The position numbers were made by a program, and so were the translations under genes. Shown piece by piece: positions 1 through 5,960 of a stretch of DNA of 8,121 bases (the first letter of the stretch is position 1; every line of letters starts with the position of its first letter). This DNA is from Actinomycetes bacterium (GTDB lineage Bacteria > Actinomycetota > Actinomycetes > Prado026). Location of the stretch: positions 1 to 8,121 of the forward strand of contig JALOLN010000087.1 of the NCBI GenBank assembly GCA_025455945.1, read 5' to 3'. The notes under the pieces are model-generated. The model saw only the letters and a list, made by a program, of their open reading frames with translations, ran no database searches and had not been told where the DNA came from.

Positions 1-19
1 CGGTGCTCGGATCGTTCAT
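1..19 (-). CDS. 5' end of a minus-strand gene, function unknown (partial)
   Basis: The minus strand reads ATG at 19-17, followed by codons for M-N-D-P-S-T before the window ends. A Shine-Dalgarno match, CTGGAGG, lies at 30-24, four bases before the start codon. The gene runs in the same direction as the crotonase gene and begins 55 bases after its stop, so it is probably the next gene of a leftward operon. Six codons are too few to assign a function. The start call rests on the RBS and spacing alone. Confidence 0.5.
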
Positions 20-29
20 CGTGCCTCCA

Positions 30-43
30 GGGTCGCACGACCC
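30..43. repeat. 14-bp palindrome just before the RBS of the leftward gene
   Basis: GGGTCG (30-35) and CGACCC (38-43) are perfect inverted arms around a CA centre. The palindrome touches the Shine-Dalgarno sequence of the gene starting at 19. It also sits inside a wider 9-bp inverted repeat, GGTGCTCGG (2-10) and CCGAGCACC (51-59). It could be a small operator or an RNA fold that affects ribosome access. GC-rich sequence produces such palindromes often, so the functional call is weak. Confidence 0.3.
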
Positions 44-74
44 GCCCCGGCCGAGCACCTGGATTCGGGGCCGG

Positions 75-848
75 TCACCCCGACGGGTCACCCGCCGGGC
101 GCGCGCCCACGAACCGGGCCGCCCCCCGGGCCGGCTCCCCGGTGGCCAGCACATCCAGACCGCGCCGCACCTCGTTGCGCATGGCGGCGGAGGCGTCCAG
201 GCCCCACTGCTCGATGAGCGACCGCCGGTCCGAGCGCAGACAGGCCTGCGGCAGCGCGGTCAGCCCGGTCGCGAGGGCCAGCGCGGCGTCCAGCGCGCCT
301 CCGGGCGGTGCCAGCCGGTCGACCAGCCCGATCGCGAGCGCCTCCTCCGCCCCCACCGGCCGGCCGGTGAGCACGAGGTCCATGGCCCGGCCGTGGCCCA
401 CGAGCCGGGGCAGCCGCACCGTGCCGAGGTCCACCAGCGGGACGCCGACCCGCCGGCAGAACACGCCCAGCACGGCGTCCCTGGCCGCCACCCGCAGGTC
501 GCACCACAGCGCCAGCTCCAGCCCACCGGCCACCGCGTGGCCCTCGATCGCGGCGACCACGGGCTTGCCCAGCTCCAGCCGGGTGGGACCCATCGGCCCG
601 TCGCCGTCCAGGGCCACCCGGTTGGGCCGGCCCTCGGCGATGGCCCGCAGGTCGGCCCCGGCGCAGAACGTCCCGGCCGAGCCGGTGAGGACGGCGACGT
701 CGACGGAGTCGTCACCGTCGAAGGCGCGGAACGCCGCCGCCAGGGCCGCCGCCGTCGGCTCGTCGACGGCGTTGCGCCGGTGCGGGCGGTCGATGGTCAC
801 GACCCGCACCCGGCCCTCGTCACGGACCAGCACCTCGGCCACGGTCAT
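75..848 (-). CDS. Crotonase-family protein (enoyl-CoA hydratase/isomerase superfamily)
   Basis: This 257-residue protein has the usual single-domain length of the crotonase fold, which acts on acyl-CoA thioesters in the cytoplasm. Residues 61-67 (FCAGADL) and 103-109 (GHAVAGG) form the two oxyanion-hole segments. Glu111, in GLELAL, aligns with the first catalytic glutamate of rat mitochondrial hydratase (Glu144). The second (Glu164) aligns with Cys131 in VFCRRVGVP, so ordinary enoyl-CoA hydration is doubtful. As I recall, the FCRR-GVPL-TVRLPRLVG type is a widespread crotonase subgroup without a firm reaction. The start is supported by an AGGGGAGGT-like RBS (complement of 854-860), five bases upstream. 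The gene diverges from dmpD across a shared palindrome, which suggests co-regulation with phenol breakdown. The exact substrate is unknown. Confidence 0.88.
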   Translation of the reverse strand: MTVAEVLVRDEGRVRVVTIDRPHRRNAVDEPTAAALAAAFRAFDGDDSVDVAVLTGSAGTFCAGADLRAIAEGRPNRVALDGDGPMGPTRLELGKPVVAAIEGHAVAGGLELALWCDLRVAARDAVLGVFCRRVGVPLVDLGTVRLPRLVGHGRAMDLVLTGRPVGAEEALAIGLVDRLAPPGGALDAALALATGLTALPQACLRSDRRSLIEQWGLDASAAMRNEVRRGLDVLATGEPARGAARFVGARPAGDPSG

Positions 849-946
849 CGCGCACCTCCCCTACGGTCCGCGCCGACCCTAACGAGGCGGTTCCGCTCCG
901 CGGAACGCCACCTGTGCGACCGCCGCCGGTCGCGCACCGTGACCGC
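849..946. promoter_or_regulatory. Divergent intergenic region between crotonase gene and dmpD
   Basis: This 98-base spacer must hold promoters for both directions. It contains the perfect palindrome at 890-906. On the minus strand a TAGGGT hexamer (881-876) fits a TAnnnT -10 box for the crotonase gene, and the palindrome would then lie over its -35 region. No convincing -10 box is visible for the rightward unit. The minus-strand promoter is a suggestion only. Confidence 0.4.
890..906. promoter_or_regulatory. Palindromic operator candidate, copy 1
   Basis: GTTCCGC (890-896) and GCGGAAC (900-906) are perfect inverted 7-base arms around TCC. A second 17-base site at 2240-2256 keeps GTTCC and CCGCGGAAC at the same positions, and both lie just upstream of catabolic transcription units. 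The size and symmetry suit a dimeric repressor or activator. An IclR-family regulator is plausible because that family often controls aromatic catabolism and binds sites of this general shape. No regulator gene lies in the window, so the binding protein is inferred. Confidence 0.6.
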
Positions 947-1807
947 ATGGCAGGCAGCGACCGGCCGGAGATCGGCGCGAGCGTCTCCGCCGCGGGCATC
1001 ACGACCAACTACCTCGAGGCCGGCTCGGGCAGCCCCGTCGTGCTCGTGCACGGGTCCGGCCCGGGGGTGACCGCCTACGCCAACTGGCGGCTGACCATCC
1101 CCGGGCTGGCCACCCGGTTCCGGGTCCTCGCCCCGGACATGGTCGGCTTCGGCTTCACCGAGCGCCCGCCCGGCGTCGCCTACGGCATGGAGACCTGGGT
1201 CGGCCAGCTGCTGGGCTTCCTCGACGCCCTCGGCCTGGAGCGCGCCAGCGTCGTGGGCAACAGCTTCGGCGGCGCGCTCGCGCTGCGGCTGGCGGCCCAG
1301 CACCCCGAGCGGGTGCACCGGCTGGTGCTCATGGGCAGCGTCGGGGTGCCCTTCCCGATCACGCCCGGCCTGGACGCGGTGTGGGGCTACCAGCCGTCCG
1401 TGGCGACCATGCGGGCGCTGCTCGACGTCTTCGCCCACTCCCGCGAACTGGTCACCGACGAGCTGGCGCAGGTCCGCTACGAGGCCAGCGTCCAGCCCGG
1501 CTTCCAGGAGGCCTTCGCCGCGATGTTCCCGGCGCCGCGGCAGCGCTGGGTCGACGCCATGGTCACCCCCGACGAGGAGATCGCCCGGCTGCCCCACCCG
1601 ACGCTCGTCGTCCACGGCCGCGACGACCGCGTCATCCCGCTGGCCAACGCCCTGCACCTGCTGGACGTCGTCCCCGACGTCCGGCTGCACGTGTTCGGCC
1701 GCTGCGGCCACTGGACCCAGATCGAGCACGCCGACGCCTTCGTCCGGCTGCTGATCGACTTCCTCTCCCCCGCCGGGGGGACCCAGCAAGGAGGGACCGA
1801 CCGATGA
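947..1807 (+). CDS. dmpD: 2-Hydroxymuconic semialdehyde hydrolase (alpha/beta hydrolase)
   Basis: This 286-residue cytoplasmic serine hydrolase cuts the ring-cleavage product 2-hydroxymuconic semialdehyde to 2-hydroxypenta-2,4-dienoate and formate. It matches Pseudomonas DmpD (about 283 residues) along its length as I recall it, including GSGPGVTA-ANWRL near the start, GLDAVWGY, FAAMFPAPRQRWVD and CGHWTQIEHA near the end. The oxyanion loop is HGSGPG (35-40), the nucleophile is Ser106 in GNSFGG, the acid is Asp227 in HGRDDRVIP, and the base is His255. The ATG at 947 gives MAGSDRPEIG, which aligns with the DmpD start. A GTG at 914 is in frame but would add 11 residues and begin only 7 bases after the operator. 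Neither start has a good RBS, so a leaderless or short-leader mRNA is possible. The last codon overlaps the next gene. Confidence 0.94.
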   Translation: MAGSDRPEIGASVSAAGITTNYLEAGSGSPVVLVHGSGPGVTAYANWRLTIPGLATRFRVLAPDMVGFGFTERPPGVAYGMETWVGQLLGFLDALGLERASVVGNSFGGALALRLAAQHPERVHRLVLMGSVGVPFPITPGLDAVWGYQPSVATMRALLDVFAHSRELVTDELAQVRYEASVQPGFQEAFAAMFPAPRQRWVDAMVTPDEEIARLPHPTLVVHGRDDRVIPLANALHLLDVVPDVRLHVFGRCGHWTQIEHADAFVRLLIDFLSPAGGTQQGGTDR

Positions 1808-2232
1808 CCCCGTTCATGCTGCGCGTGGCCGAGCTCGTCGAGAGCGAGGACCTGGACGTCCCGCTCCCCGTCCCGGCCACCGTCCCCAGCCAGCGGCGCA
1901 GCCTCATCGGCGGCGCCGAGTACCAGGTCGGCATTCGCGCCCTGGCCGAGCAGCTGGTGTGCGAGGCCAACGCCGTCCTCGGCGACGACGGGGACCAGAT
2001 GTCGCTCACCGACGAGGTGGTCGACGACCAGCTGGTCTTCACCGTGGGCTACCGGGGCCGGGCGGCGCGCGTGGCCACCCGATTCTCCGACGGGCGAGCG
2101 GAGGCCCGGCTGGTCGCCGACGGCATCCCGGCCGACGAGCCGCGGGAGCTCGCCGGGACCGAGGCGCTGCCTGACCTGCTGATCCTGCTGCTCGCCGAGT
2201 CCGACGTCCCCCACCACCACGTCGGCTGGTGA
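1804..2232 (+). CDS. Unrecognised acidic 142-residue protein, translationally coupled to dmpD
   Basis: The start overlaps the dmpD stop (ATGA), with a strong AAGGAGG RBS at 1788-1794, nine bases upstream, so it is a real coupled gene. I do not recognise a family. It has no signal peptide, no clear membrane span and no CxxC motif. The N-terminal third is acidic and proline-rich; residues 38-60 look helical; 77-106 look like beta strands (QLVFTVGYRG, RVATRF, EARLVADG). Residues 119-133 are a leucine-rich helix (TEALPDLLILLLAES), and the tail has three histidines at 137-139. It sits just before the hydroxylase operon, where dmpK lies in Pseudomonas, but at 142 residues it does not resemble DmpK (about 90). 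A role in assembling or regulating the hydroxylase is only a guess from position. Confidence 0.85.
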   Translation: MTPFMLRVAELVESEDLDVPLPVPATVPSQRRSLIGGAEYQVGIRALAEQLVCEANAVLGDDGDQMSLTDEVVDDQLVFTVGYRGRAARVATRFSDGRAEARLVADGIPADEPRELAGTEALPDLLILLLAESDVPHHHVGW

Positions 2233-2239
2233 CGCCGCC

Positions 2240-2256
2240 GTTCCCGACCGCGGAAC
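2240..2256. promoter_or_regulatory. Palindromic operator candidate, copy 2
   Basis: GTTCC (2240-2244) and GGAAC (2252-2256) flank CGACCGC. The outer arms extend to CCGTTCC/GGAACGG (2238-2258). The site matches copy 1 (890-906) at 14 of 17 bases, including the whole right half CCGCGGAAC. It lies 60 bases before the dmpL start. Its position right after a stop codon could also suit a short terminator stem, but there is no T-tract, and copy 1 lies in a divergent promoter region where termination makes no sense. An operator is therefore preferred. Confidence 0.6.
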
Positions 2257-2272
2257 GGTGCTTGGCGGCCGG

Positions 2273-2288
2273 TGTGACGCCCCTCACA
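2273..2288. promoter_or_regulatory. Crp/GlxR-type binding site
   Basis: TGTGA (2273-2277), six bases, then TCACA (2284-2288) is a perfect match to the conserved arms of the Crp-family consensus TGTGA-N6-TCACA, which is also the consensus for actinobacterial Crp/GlxR. GlxR is known to control aromatic-degradation genes in Corynebacterium. The site ends 28 bases before dmpL, so it probably lies at or downstream of the core promoter. That would favour repression or roadblock over classic activation, unless the transcription start is very near the GTG. The overlapping CTCACAGTGAG (2283-2293) forms a second small palindrome. Confidence 0.6.
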
Positions 2289-2303
2289 GTGAGACCCGAG
2301 ACC

Positions 2304-2311
2304 AAAGGAGG
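2304..2311 (+). promoter_or_regulatory. RBS fixing the GTG start of dmpL
   Basis: AAAGGAGG lies five bases before GTG at 2317 and is close to a perfect anti-16S match. It identifies the GTG as the start, although no ATG is nearby. The resulting N-terminus (MQIELRTQVIEP) aligns with the start of Pseudomonas DmpL. Confidence 0.85.
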
Positions 2312-2316
2312 TCCTA

Positions 2317-3342
2317 GTGCAGATCGAGCTGCGAACGCAAGTCATCGAGCCCCGGCGCAGGACGTTCACGAACCTCGCCGAGCGCTTCGGCGACCGCCCC
2401 GCCTCGCGCTACGAGGAGGGCACGATCGACGTCCAGGCCACGGAGAACTTCCACTACCGGCCGCTGTGGGGGCCGACCCGATGGCAGTACGACCCTGAGT
2501 ACAGCGCACTGCGCCTGACCGACCCCTACTCCTTCACCGACCCGCGCCAGCTCTACTACGCCCCCTACGTCCAGTCGCGCTCGTCGATGCAGGAGGCGTT
2601 CAGCAAGTCCCTGGACTACCTGGAGTCCCGGTCGCTGCTGGGCCGGATGCCCGAGGCCTGGCAGCAGCTGGTGGCGAACGTGCTGCTGCCGCTGCGCCAC
2701 TACGAGGCCGGCGCCCAGCTCATCACGACCGAGGGTGTCCGGTTCTGCTACGGCACGACCATCGACGCGTGCTGCACCTTCGCCGCCTTCGACCGGATCG
2801 GCAACGCCCAGCAGCTCTCCCGGGTCGGCATCGTGCTGTCCGGCGGCTCCGCGGAGCTGCTCGGCGCGGCGAAGCAGGCCTGGCTCGAGGCCCCTGCGCT
2901 GCAGGGCCTGCGGCGCCTGGAGGAGGAGCTGCTCACCGAACGCGACTGGGGTACCGAGCTGGTCACCCTCGACCTCGCCGACCGCCTGGTCTACGGCCTG
3001 ATGTACCAGTTCCTGGACGAGGCCGCGCTGCTGGGCGGCGCCGGGGCGTACAGCCTCATCGCCCAGCACCTCAACACCTGGTTCGCCGACCAGCGCCGCT
3101 GGATCGACGCGCTCATCGCGACCTGGCTGGCCGACCCCGAGGTGGCCGACGCCAACCGGGCCGCCCTGGACGCCGTCCTGGCCGCGCGCTGGGGCCAGGT
3201 GGTCGAGGCCGTGAGCGACCTCGCGGCCGCCGTCGACGCGCACGTGGGCGTCGGCGCCGTCGACGCCGCCCGCAGCAATGCGGCAGCGGTCGCCGCCGGC
3301 CTCACGGCGCTCGGCCTGACCGTCCCGGAGGTGTCCGCATGA
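2317..3342 (+). CDS. dmpL: Phenol hydroxylase P1 component, beta subunit of the diiron hydroxylase
   Basis: This 341-residue protein (DmpL about 331) is the beta subunit of the (alpha-beta-gamma)2 hydroxylase that converts phenol to catechol. It has the same ferritin-like helical fold as the alpha subunit but carries no diiron site; its role is structural. Conserved landmarks seen are RFGDRPASRYEE (near 23-34), NFHYRPLW, TDPRQLYYAPYVQSR, PLRHYEAGA and LRRLEEEL, all of which have counterparts in DmpL. The C-terminal 60 residues are alanine-rich and diverge, which explains the slightly greater length. It is the first gene of the hydroxylase operon and overlaps dmpM by four bases (ATGA), so the two are translated together. 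Confidence 0.94.
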   Translation: MQIELRTQVIEPRRRTFTNLAERFGDRPASRYEEGTIDVQATENFHYRPLWGPTRWQYDPEYSALRLTDPYSFTDPRQLYYAPYVQSRSSMQEAFSKSLDYLESRSLLGRMPEAWQQLVANVLLPLRHYEAGAQLITTEGVRFCYGTTIDACCTFAAFDRIGNAQQLSRVGIVLSGGSAELLGAAKQAWLEAPALQGLRRLEEELLTERDWGTELVTLDLADRLVYGLMYQFLDEAALLGGAGAYSLIAQHLNTWFADQRRWIDALIATWLADPEVADANRAALDAVLAARWGQVVEAVSDLAAAVDAHVGVGAVDAARSNAAAVAAGLTALGLTVPEVSA

Positions 3343-3626
3343 CCACCACCGCGGACCGCCCCGTCGGCATCGACCTGCAGGAGAGCGAGGAGACCCGCGC
3401 GCTGGTCGACGCCATCGAGGCCGACAACGAGGACCTCACGGTGCTGCACATGCCCGGGATCGTCCGGCTCACCAAGCCGGGCCGCCTCGTCATCAACCAG
3501 GCCAGCGTCGAGCAGCGACTCGGCCGCCCCTGGGAGACCCACGAGCTCCAGCTCGCCATCGTGTCGTACTTCGGCCACTTCGCCGAGTGGGACGACGACC
3601 AGATCCTGATCGCCTGGGACCACTGA
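3339..3626 (+). CDS. dmpM: Phenol hydroxylase P2 component, MmoB/DmpM-type coupling protein
   Basis: This 95-residue protein is the small cofactor-free effector of bacterial multicomponent monooxygenases (DmpM about 90). It docks on the alpha subunit over the diiron site and ties oxygen activation to substrate binding. The sequence shows the family pattern: a short charged N-terminus, a first helix (ESEETRALVDAIEADN), then LTVLHMPGIVRLTKPGRLVI strands, an SVEQRLGRPW helix, and a closing strand region (ELQLAIVSYFGHF) with an acidic tail ending IAWDH. The ATG at 3339 overlaps the dmpL stop. dmpN starts 14 bases after its stop. It lies between beta and alpha, as in the Pseudomonas operon. Confidence 0.93.
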   Translation: MTTTADRPVGIDLQESEETRALVDAIEADNEDLTVLHMPGIVRLTKPGRLVINQASVEQRLGRPWETHELQLAIVSYFGHFAEWDDDQILIAWDH

Positions 3627-3640
3627 GGAGACGCCGACCC

Positions 3641-5170
3641 ATGACTGTTCCCGCCCAGAAGCCGGCGCGCAAGCTGTCCATGAAGCAGCGCTACTCGGCG
3701 CTCACGCACGACCTGAACTGGACCCCCACGTACGTGCCGGAGGCCGAGGCCTTCCCGTACACCACCTTCGAGGGCATCAAGATCCACGACTGGTCGAAGT
3801 GGGAGGACCCGTTCCGCCTCACCGTCGACGCCTACTGCAAGTACCAGGCGGAGAAGGACCGGCGGCTGTACGCCGTCCTCGACAGCTTCGCCCAGAGCCA
3901 GGGCCAGCTCGGCCTGTCCGACGGCAGCTACCTCAACGCGATGAAGCTCTTCCTCCAGGGCATCGCCTCGGAGGAGTACCAGGCCCACCGCAACTTCGCC
4001 TACCTGGCGCGCTACCTCAACGGCCCGGGCCCGCGCTTCGCGGCGCTGTGCCAGTCGCTGGACGAGCTGCGCCACGCCCAGACCGAGATCCACGCGCTGT
4101 CGCACTACAACAAGCACTTCACCGGCTTCCACGACTGGAAGAAGATGCACGACCGGGTCTGGTACCTGTCGGTGCCGAAGTCGTTCTTCGACGACGCGGT
4201 CACCGCCGGCCCGTTCGAGTTCCTCATCGCCATCGGGTTCAGCTTCGAGTACCTGCTCACCAACCTGCTGTTCGTGCCCTTCATGTCCGGCGCCGCGTTC
4301 AACGGTGACCTGCCGACGATGACGTTCGGCTTCTCCGCGCAGTCCGACGAGAGCCGGCACATGACGCTGGGCCTCGAGGCGATCAAGTTCATGCTCGAGC
4401 AGGACGAGGACAACGTCCCCATCGTCCAGGAGTGGCTCGACAAGTGGTTCTGGCGCGGCTACCGGCTGCTCGCGCTGGTCGCGGCGATGATGGACTACTT
4501 CCTGCCCAAGCGGGTGATGAGCTGGAAGGAGTCCTTCGAGCTCTACTTCGAGCAGCAGATGCTCGGCGGCCTCTTCCCCGACCTCGCCTACTACGGGATC
4601 CGGCCCCCGCGGCACGTCGAGCAGGCGATCGAGGAGAAGGAGATCCTCTCCCACCAGGCATTCTGGATCCTCTACCAGTTCAGCCACGCGGCGGCGTTCC
4701 AGACCACCGTGCCGGACGCCGCGGCCCAGGAGTGGCTCACCTCGGCCTACCCGGAGACGTTCCCGAAGCTGTACCAGCCCCTGTTCGAGAAGGCGCAGGA
4801 GGTCATGGACGGCGGGGGCCGGTTCTTCAACATGGGCCTGCCGCAGCTGTGCCAGGTCTGCCAGATCCCCATGGGGTTCACCGAGCCGGGCGACCCCACG
4901 ACGATCTGCCAGCGGCACAGCATCTTCAAGGGCGAGCGCTACGACATGTGCTCGGACGGCTGCAAGTGGATCTTCGACCGGGAGCCGGAGAAGTACGTGC
5001 AGGCGTGGCTGCCCGTCCACCAGATCTACCAGGGCAACTGCGGCGGCCCGACGATCCCCGACGTCCTCGCCTGGTACGGCATGCAGCCGGACGACGGCGG
5101 CGACTACCTGGGGTCGGCCGACCACCAGGCCTGGACCGCCTGGCACGCCACAGCCGCGAAGGAGGGCTGA
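3641..5170 (+). CDS. dmpN: Phenol hydroxylase P3 component, diiron alpha subunit
   Basis: This 509-residue protein (DmpN 517) is the catalytic subunit that hydroxylates phenol to catechol at a carboxylate-bridged diiron centre. The expected ligands are all present: Glu112 (EEYQAH), Glu142 and His145 (DELRHAQ), Glu203 (SFEYLLTN), Glu237 and His240 (SDESRHM). Long blocks match DmpN, for example LLFVPFMSGAA, TFGFSAQSDE-RHMTLGLE and WIDKWFWRGYRL-like. Near the C-terminus, Cys404, Cys407, Cys437 and Cys441 (CQVC and CSDGC) reproduce the four-cysteine zinc site known from the P. stutzeri OX1 phenol hydroxylase structure. The ATG at 3641 follows GAGGAG (3625-3630) and gives an N-terminus like that of DmpN. 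Phenol or methylphenols are the likely substrates; benzene or toluene cannot be excluded from sequence. Confidence 0.97.
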   Translation: MTVPAQKPARKLSMKQRYSALTHDLNWTPTYVPEAEAFPYTTFEGIKIHDWSKWEDPFRLTVDAYCKYQAEKDRRLYAVLDSFAQSQGQLGLSDGSYLNAMKLFLQGIASEEYQAHRNFAYLARYLNGPGPRFAALCQSLDELRHAQTEIHALSHYNKHFTGFHDWKKMHDRVWYLSVPKSFFDDAVTAGPFEFLIAIGFSFEYLLTNLLFVPFMSGAAFNGDLPTMTFGFSAQSDESRHMTLGLEAIKFMLEQDEDNVPIVQEWLDKWFWRGYRLLALVAAMMDYFLPKRVMSWKESFELYFEQQMLGGLFPDLAYYGIRPPRHVEQAIEEKEILSHQAFWILYQFSHAAAFQTTVPDAAAQEWLTSAYPETFPKLYQPLFEKAQEVMDGGGRFFNMGLPQLCQVCQIPMGFTEPGDPTTICQRHSIFKGERYDMCSDGCKWIFDREPEKYVQAWLPVHQIYQGNCGGPTIPDVLAWYGMQPDDGGDYLGSADHQAWTAWHATAAKEG

Positions 5171-5173
5171 GCA

Positions 5174-5530
5174 ATGGGTGTGCGCGCCATCGTCGACACC
5201 TACGAGTACCCGTCGCGCTCCGCGCAGGAGAACTACGGCGACGACCTGCTGGTGCACGTGTGGTGGCAGGACAACCTGTGGTTCTGCTCCGCGGGGTGCT
5301 TCCGGGTCCCCCAGGCGATGGCCTGGGGCGACTTCCTCAGCGGCGTGGTCTACCCCTGGGCGTCGGGCGACCCGGACTTCGACCCGGCGACGGTGCACGA
5401 CTGGGTGCTGGACGACGCCCCGCTCGAGGCGAGCGAGGGCAAGACCCTCGCCGAGCTGGGCGTCGGACACAAGAGCCTGCTGGAGTTCCGTGCCCCGTCC
5501 CGCACCGGGCGCGAGGCCCTGGTGGGCTAG
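5174..5530 (+). CDS. dmpO: Phenol hydroxylase P4 component, gamma subunit
   Basis: This 118-residue protein (DmpO 119) is the small third subunit of the hydroxylase and stabilises the alpha-beta assembly. Features shared with DmpO are the opening YEYPS and ENYGDDLLVHVWWQDNLWFCSAG (compare ENFHGMQLLYVYWPDHLLFCAP), the middle DWVLDDAPLEA (compare EWLLNDEPFTP) and the end TLAELGVGHKSLLEF (compare SLKEQGIDHKSML). AAGGAGG at 5159-5165, eight bases before the ATG, lies within the last codons of dmpN, which stops three bases before this start. Its place after alpha matches the Pseudomonas order. There is no catalytic motif and none is expected. Confidence 0.92.
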   Translation: MGVRAIVDTYEYPSRSAQENYGDDLLVHVWWQDNLWFCSAGCFRVPQAMAWGDFLSGVVYPWASGDPDFDPATVHDWVLDDAPLEASEGKTLAELGVGHKSLLEFRAPSRTGREALVG

Positions 5531-5544
5531 GGGGGATCGGCGAC

Positions 5545-5916
5545 GTGCCCACCGTGACCGTGCAGCCGGACGGCATCGAGGTTCCCCTCGAGGACGGCGA
5601 GACCATCCTGGCCGGCCTGTTCCGCAACGGGTACGCCTACCGGATCGGCTGCCGGCGCGGCGGGTGCGCGATCTGCAAGGTCGACCTGCTCTCCGGCGAG
5701 GTCGAGTACGACCACACCGTCGCAGAGAACGTGCTCACCGCTGAGGAGCGGGCGACCGGCACCTGCCTGTCCTGTCGGGCGGTGCCGGTCGGCGACGTCA
5801 CCATCGCGCTGCGGGAGGAGCACCTGCGGCGCGTCAGCTCCTTGCTCGCCTTCTACGCGATGGCCGCGCAGGGCAAGGGGACGCCAGCGGCGTCCTCTGC
5901 ACCGAACAGCGGCTGA
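5545..5916 (+). CDS. dmpQ: Plant-type [2Fe-2S] ferredoxin, DmpQ/XylT-like
   Basis: This 123-residue ferredoxin has the cluster motif Cys36-x4-Cys41-x2-Cys44-x29-Cys74, the standard plant-type spacing; Cys77 is an extra cysteine in CLSC. In Pseudomonas, XylT/DmpQ reduces the iron of catechol 2,3-dioxygenase back to Fe(II) after it has been oxidised, for instance by 4-methylcatechol. Its place directly before the dioxygenase gene supports the same role here. The GTG at 5545 is eight bases after a GGGGGGA purine run that begins in the dmpO stop, a weak RBS, so translation may depend on coupling to dmpO. The in-frame GTG at 5554 is an alternative start. The alanine/serine-rich tail (residues 105-123) is beyond the domain. 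It could instead serve as a second electron carrier for the hydroxylase. Confidence 0.88.
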   Translation: MPTVTVQPDGIEVPLEDGETILAGLFRNGYAYRIGCRRGGCAICKVDLLSGEVEYDHTVAENVLTAEERATGTCLSCRAVPVGDVTIALREEHLRRVSSLLAFYAMAAQGKGTPAASSAPNSG

Positions 5917-5960
5917 TCAGTCCGCCGATCGACAGACACCGACGAGAGGAACAACAGGAC

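Larger units (their letters stand above)
2233..2316 (+). promoter_or_regulatory. Control region of the phenol hydroxylase operon
   Basis: These 84 bases separate the 142-residue protein gene from dmpL and hold, in order, palindrome copy 2 (2240-2256), a Crp-type site (2273-2288) and the dmpL RBS (2304-2311). A weak -35-like TTGGCG occurs at 2262-2267, but no good -10 hexamer follows at normal spacing, so I cannot place the promoter. The region most likely gives the hydroxylase operon its own start of transcription, separate from dmpD. Confidence 0.55.

Noticed and set aside
914..946. GTG at 914 as the dmpD start
   Set aside because: The added 11 residues (MRPPPVAHRDR) have no counterpart in DmpD, and no RBS precedes the GTG. 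The ATG at 947 aligns with the family start.
3..1070. 355-residue plus-strand frame opposite the crotonase gene
   Set aside because: Arg/Pro/His-rich translation, antisense to a clear crotonase gene and running into dmpD; no RBS or motif.
845..1789. 314-residue minus-strand frame opposite dmpD
   Set aside because: Antisense to a DmpD homologue with a full catalytic triad; composition is typical of reverse-strand shadow frames.
3302..5470. A 722-residue open frame on the minus strand opposite dmpM, dmpN and dmpO
   Set aside because: It is antisense to three well-recognised genes, is rich in valine, glutamate, leucine and arginine as expected from the reverse of GC-biased codons, and shows no family motif.
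4432..5544. Apparent long N-terminal extension that would fuse a 370-residue region to the ferredoxin
   Set aside because: This part is an out-of-frame reading of dmpN and dmpO with low-complexity Arg/Ala/Gly/Pro content. The ferredoxin domain itself begins at about 5545.
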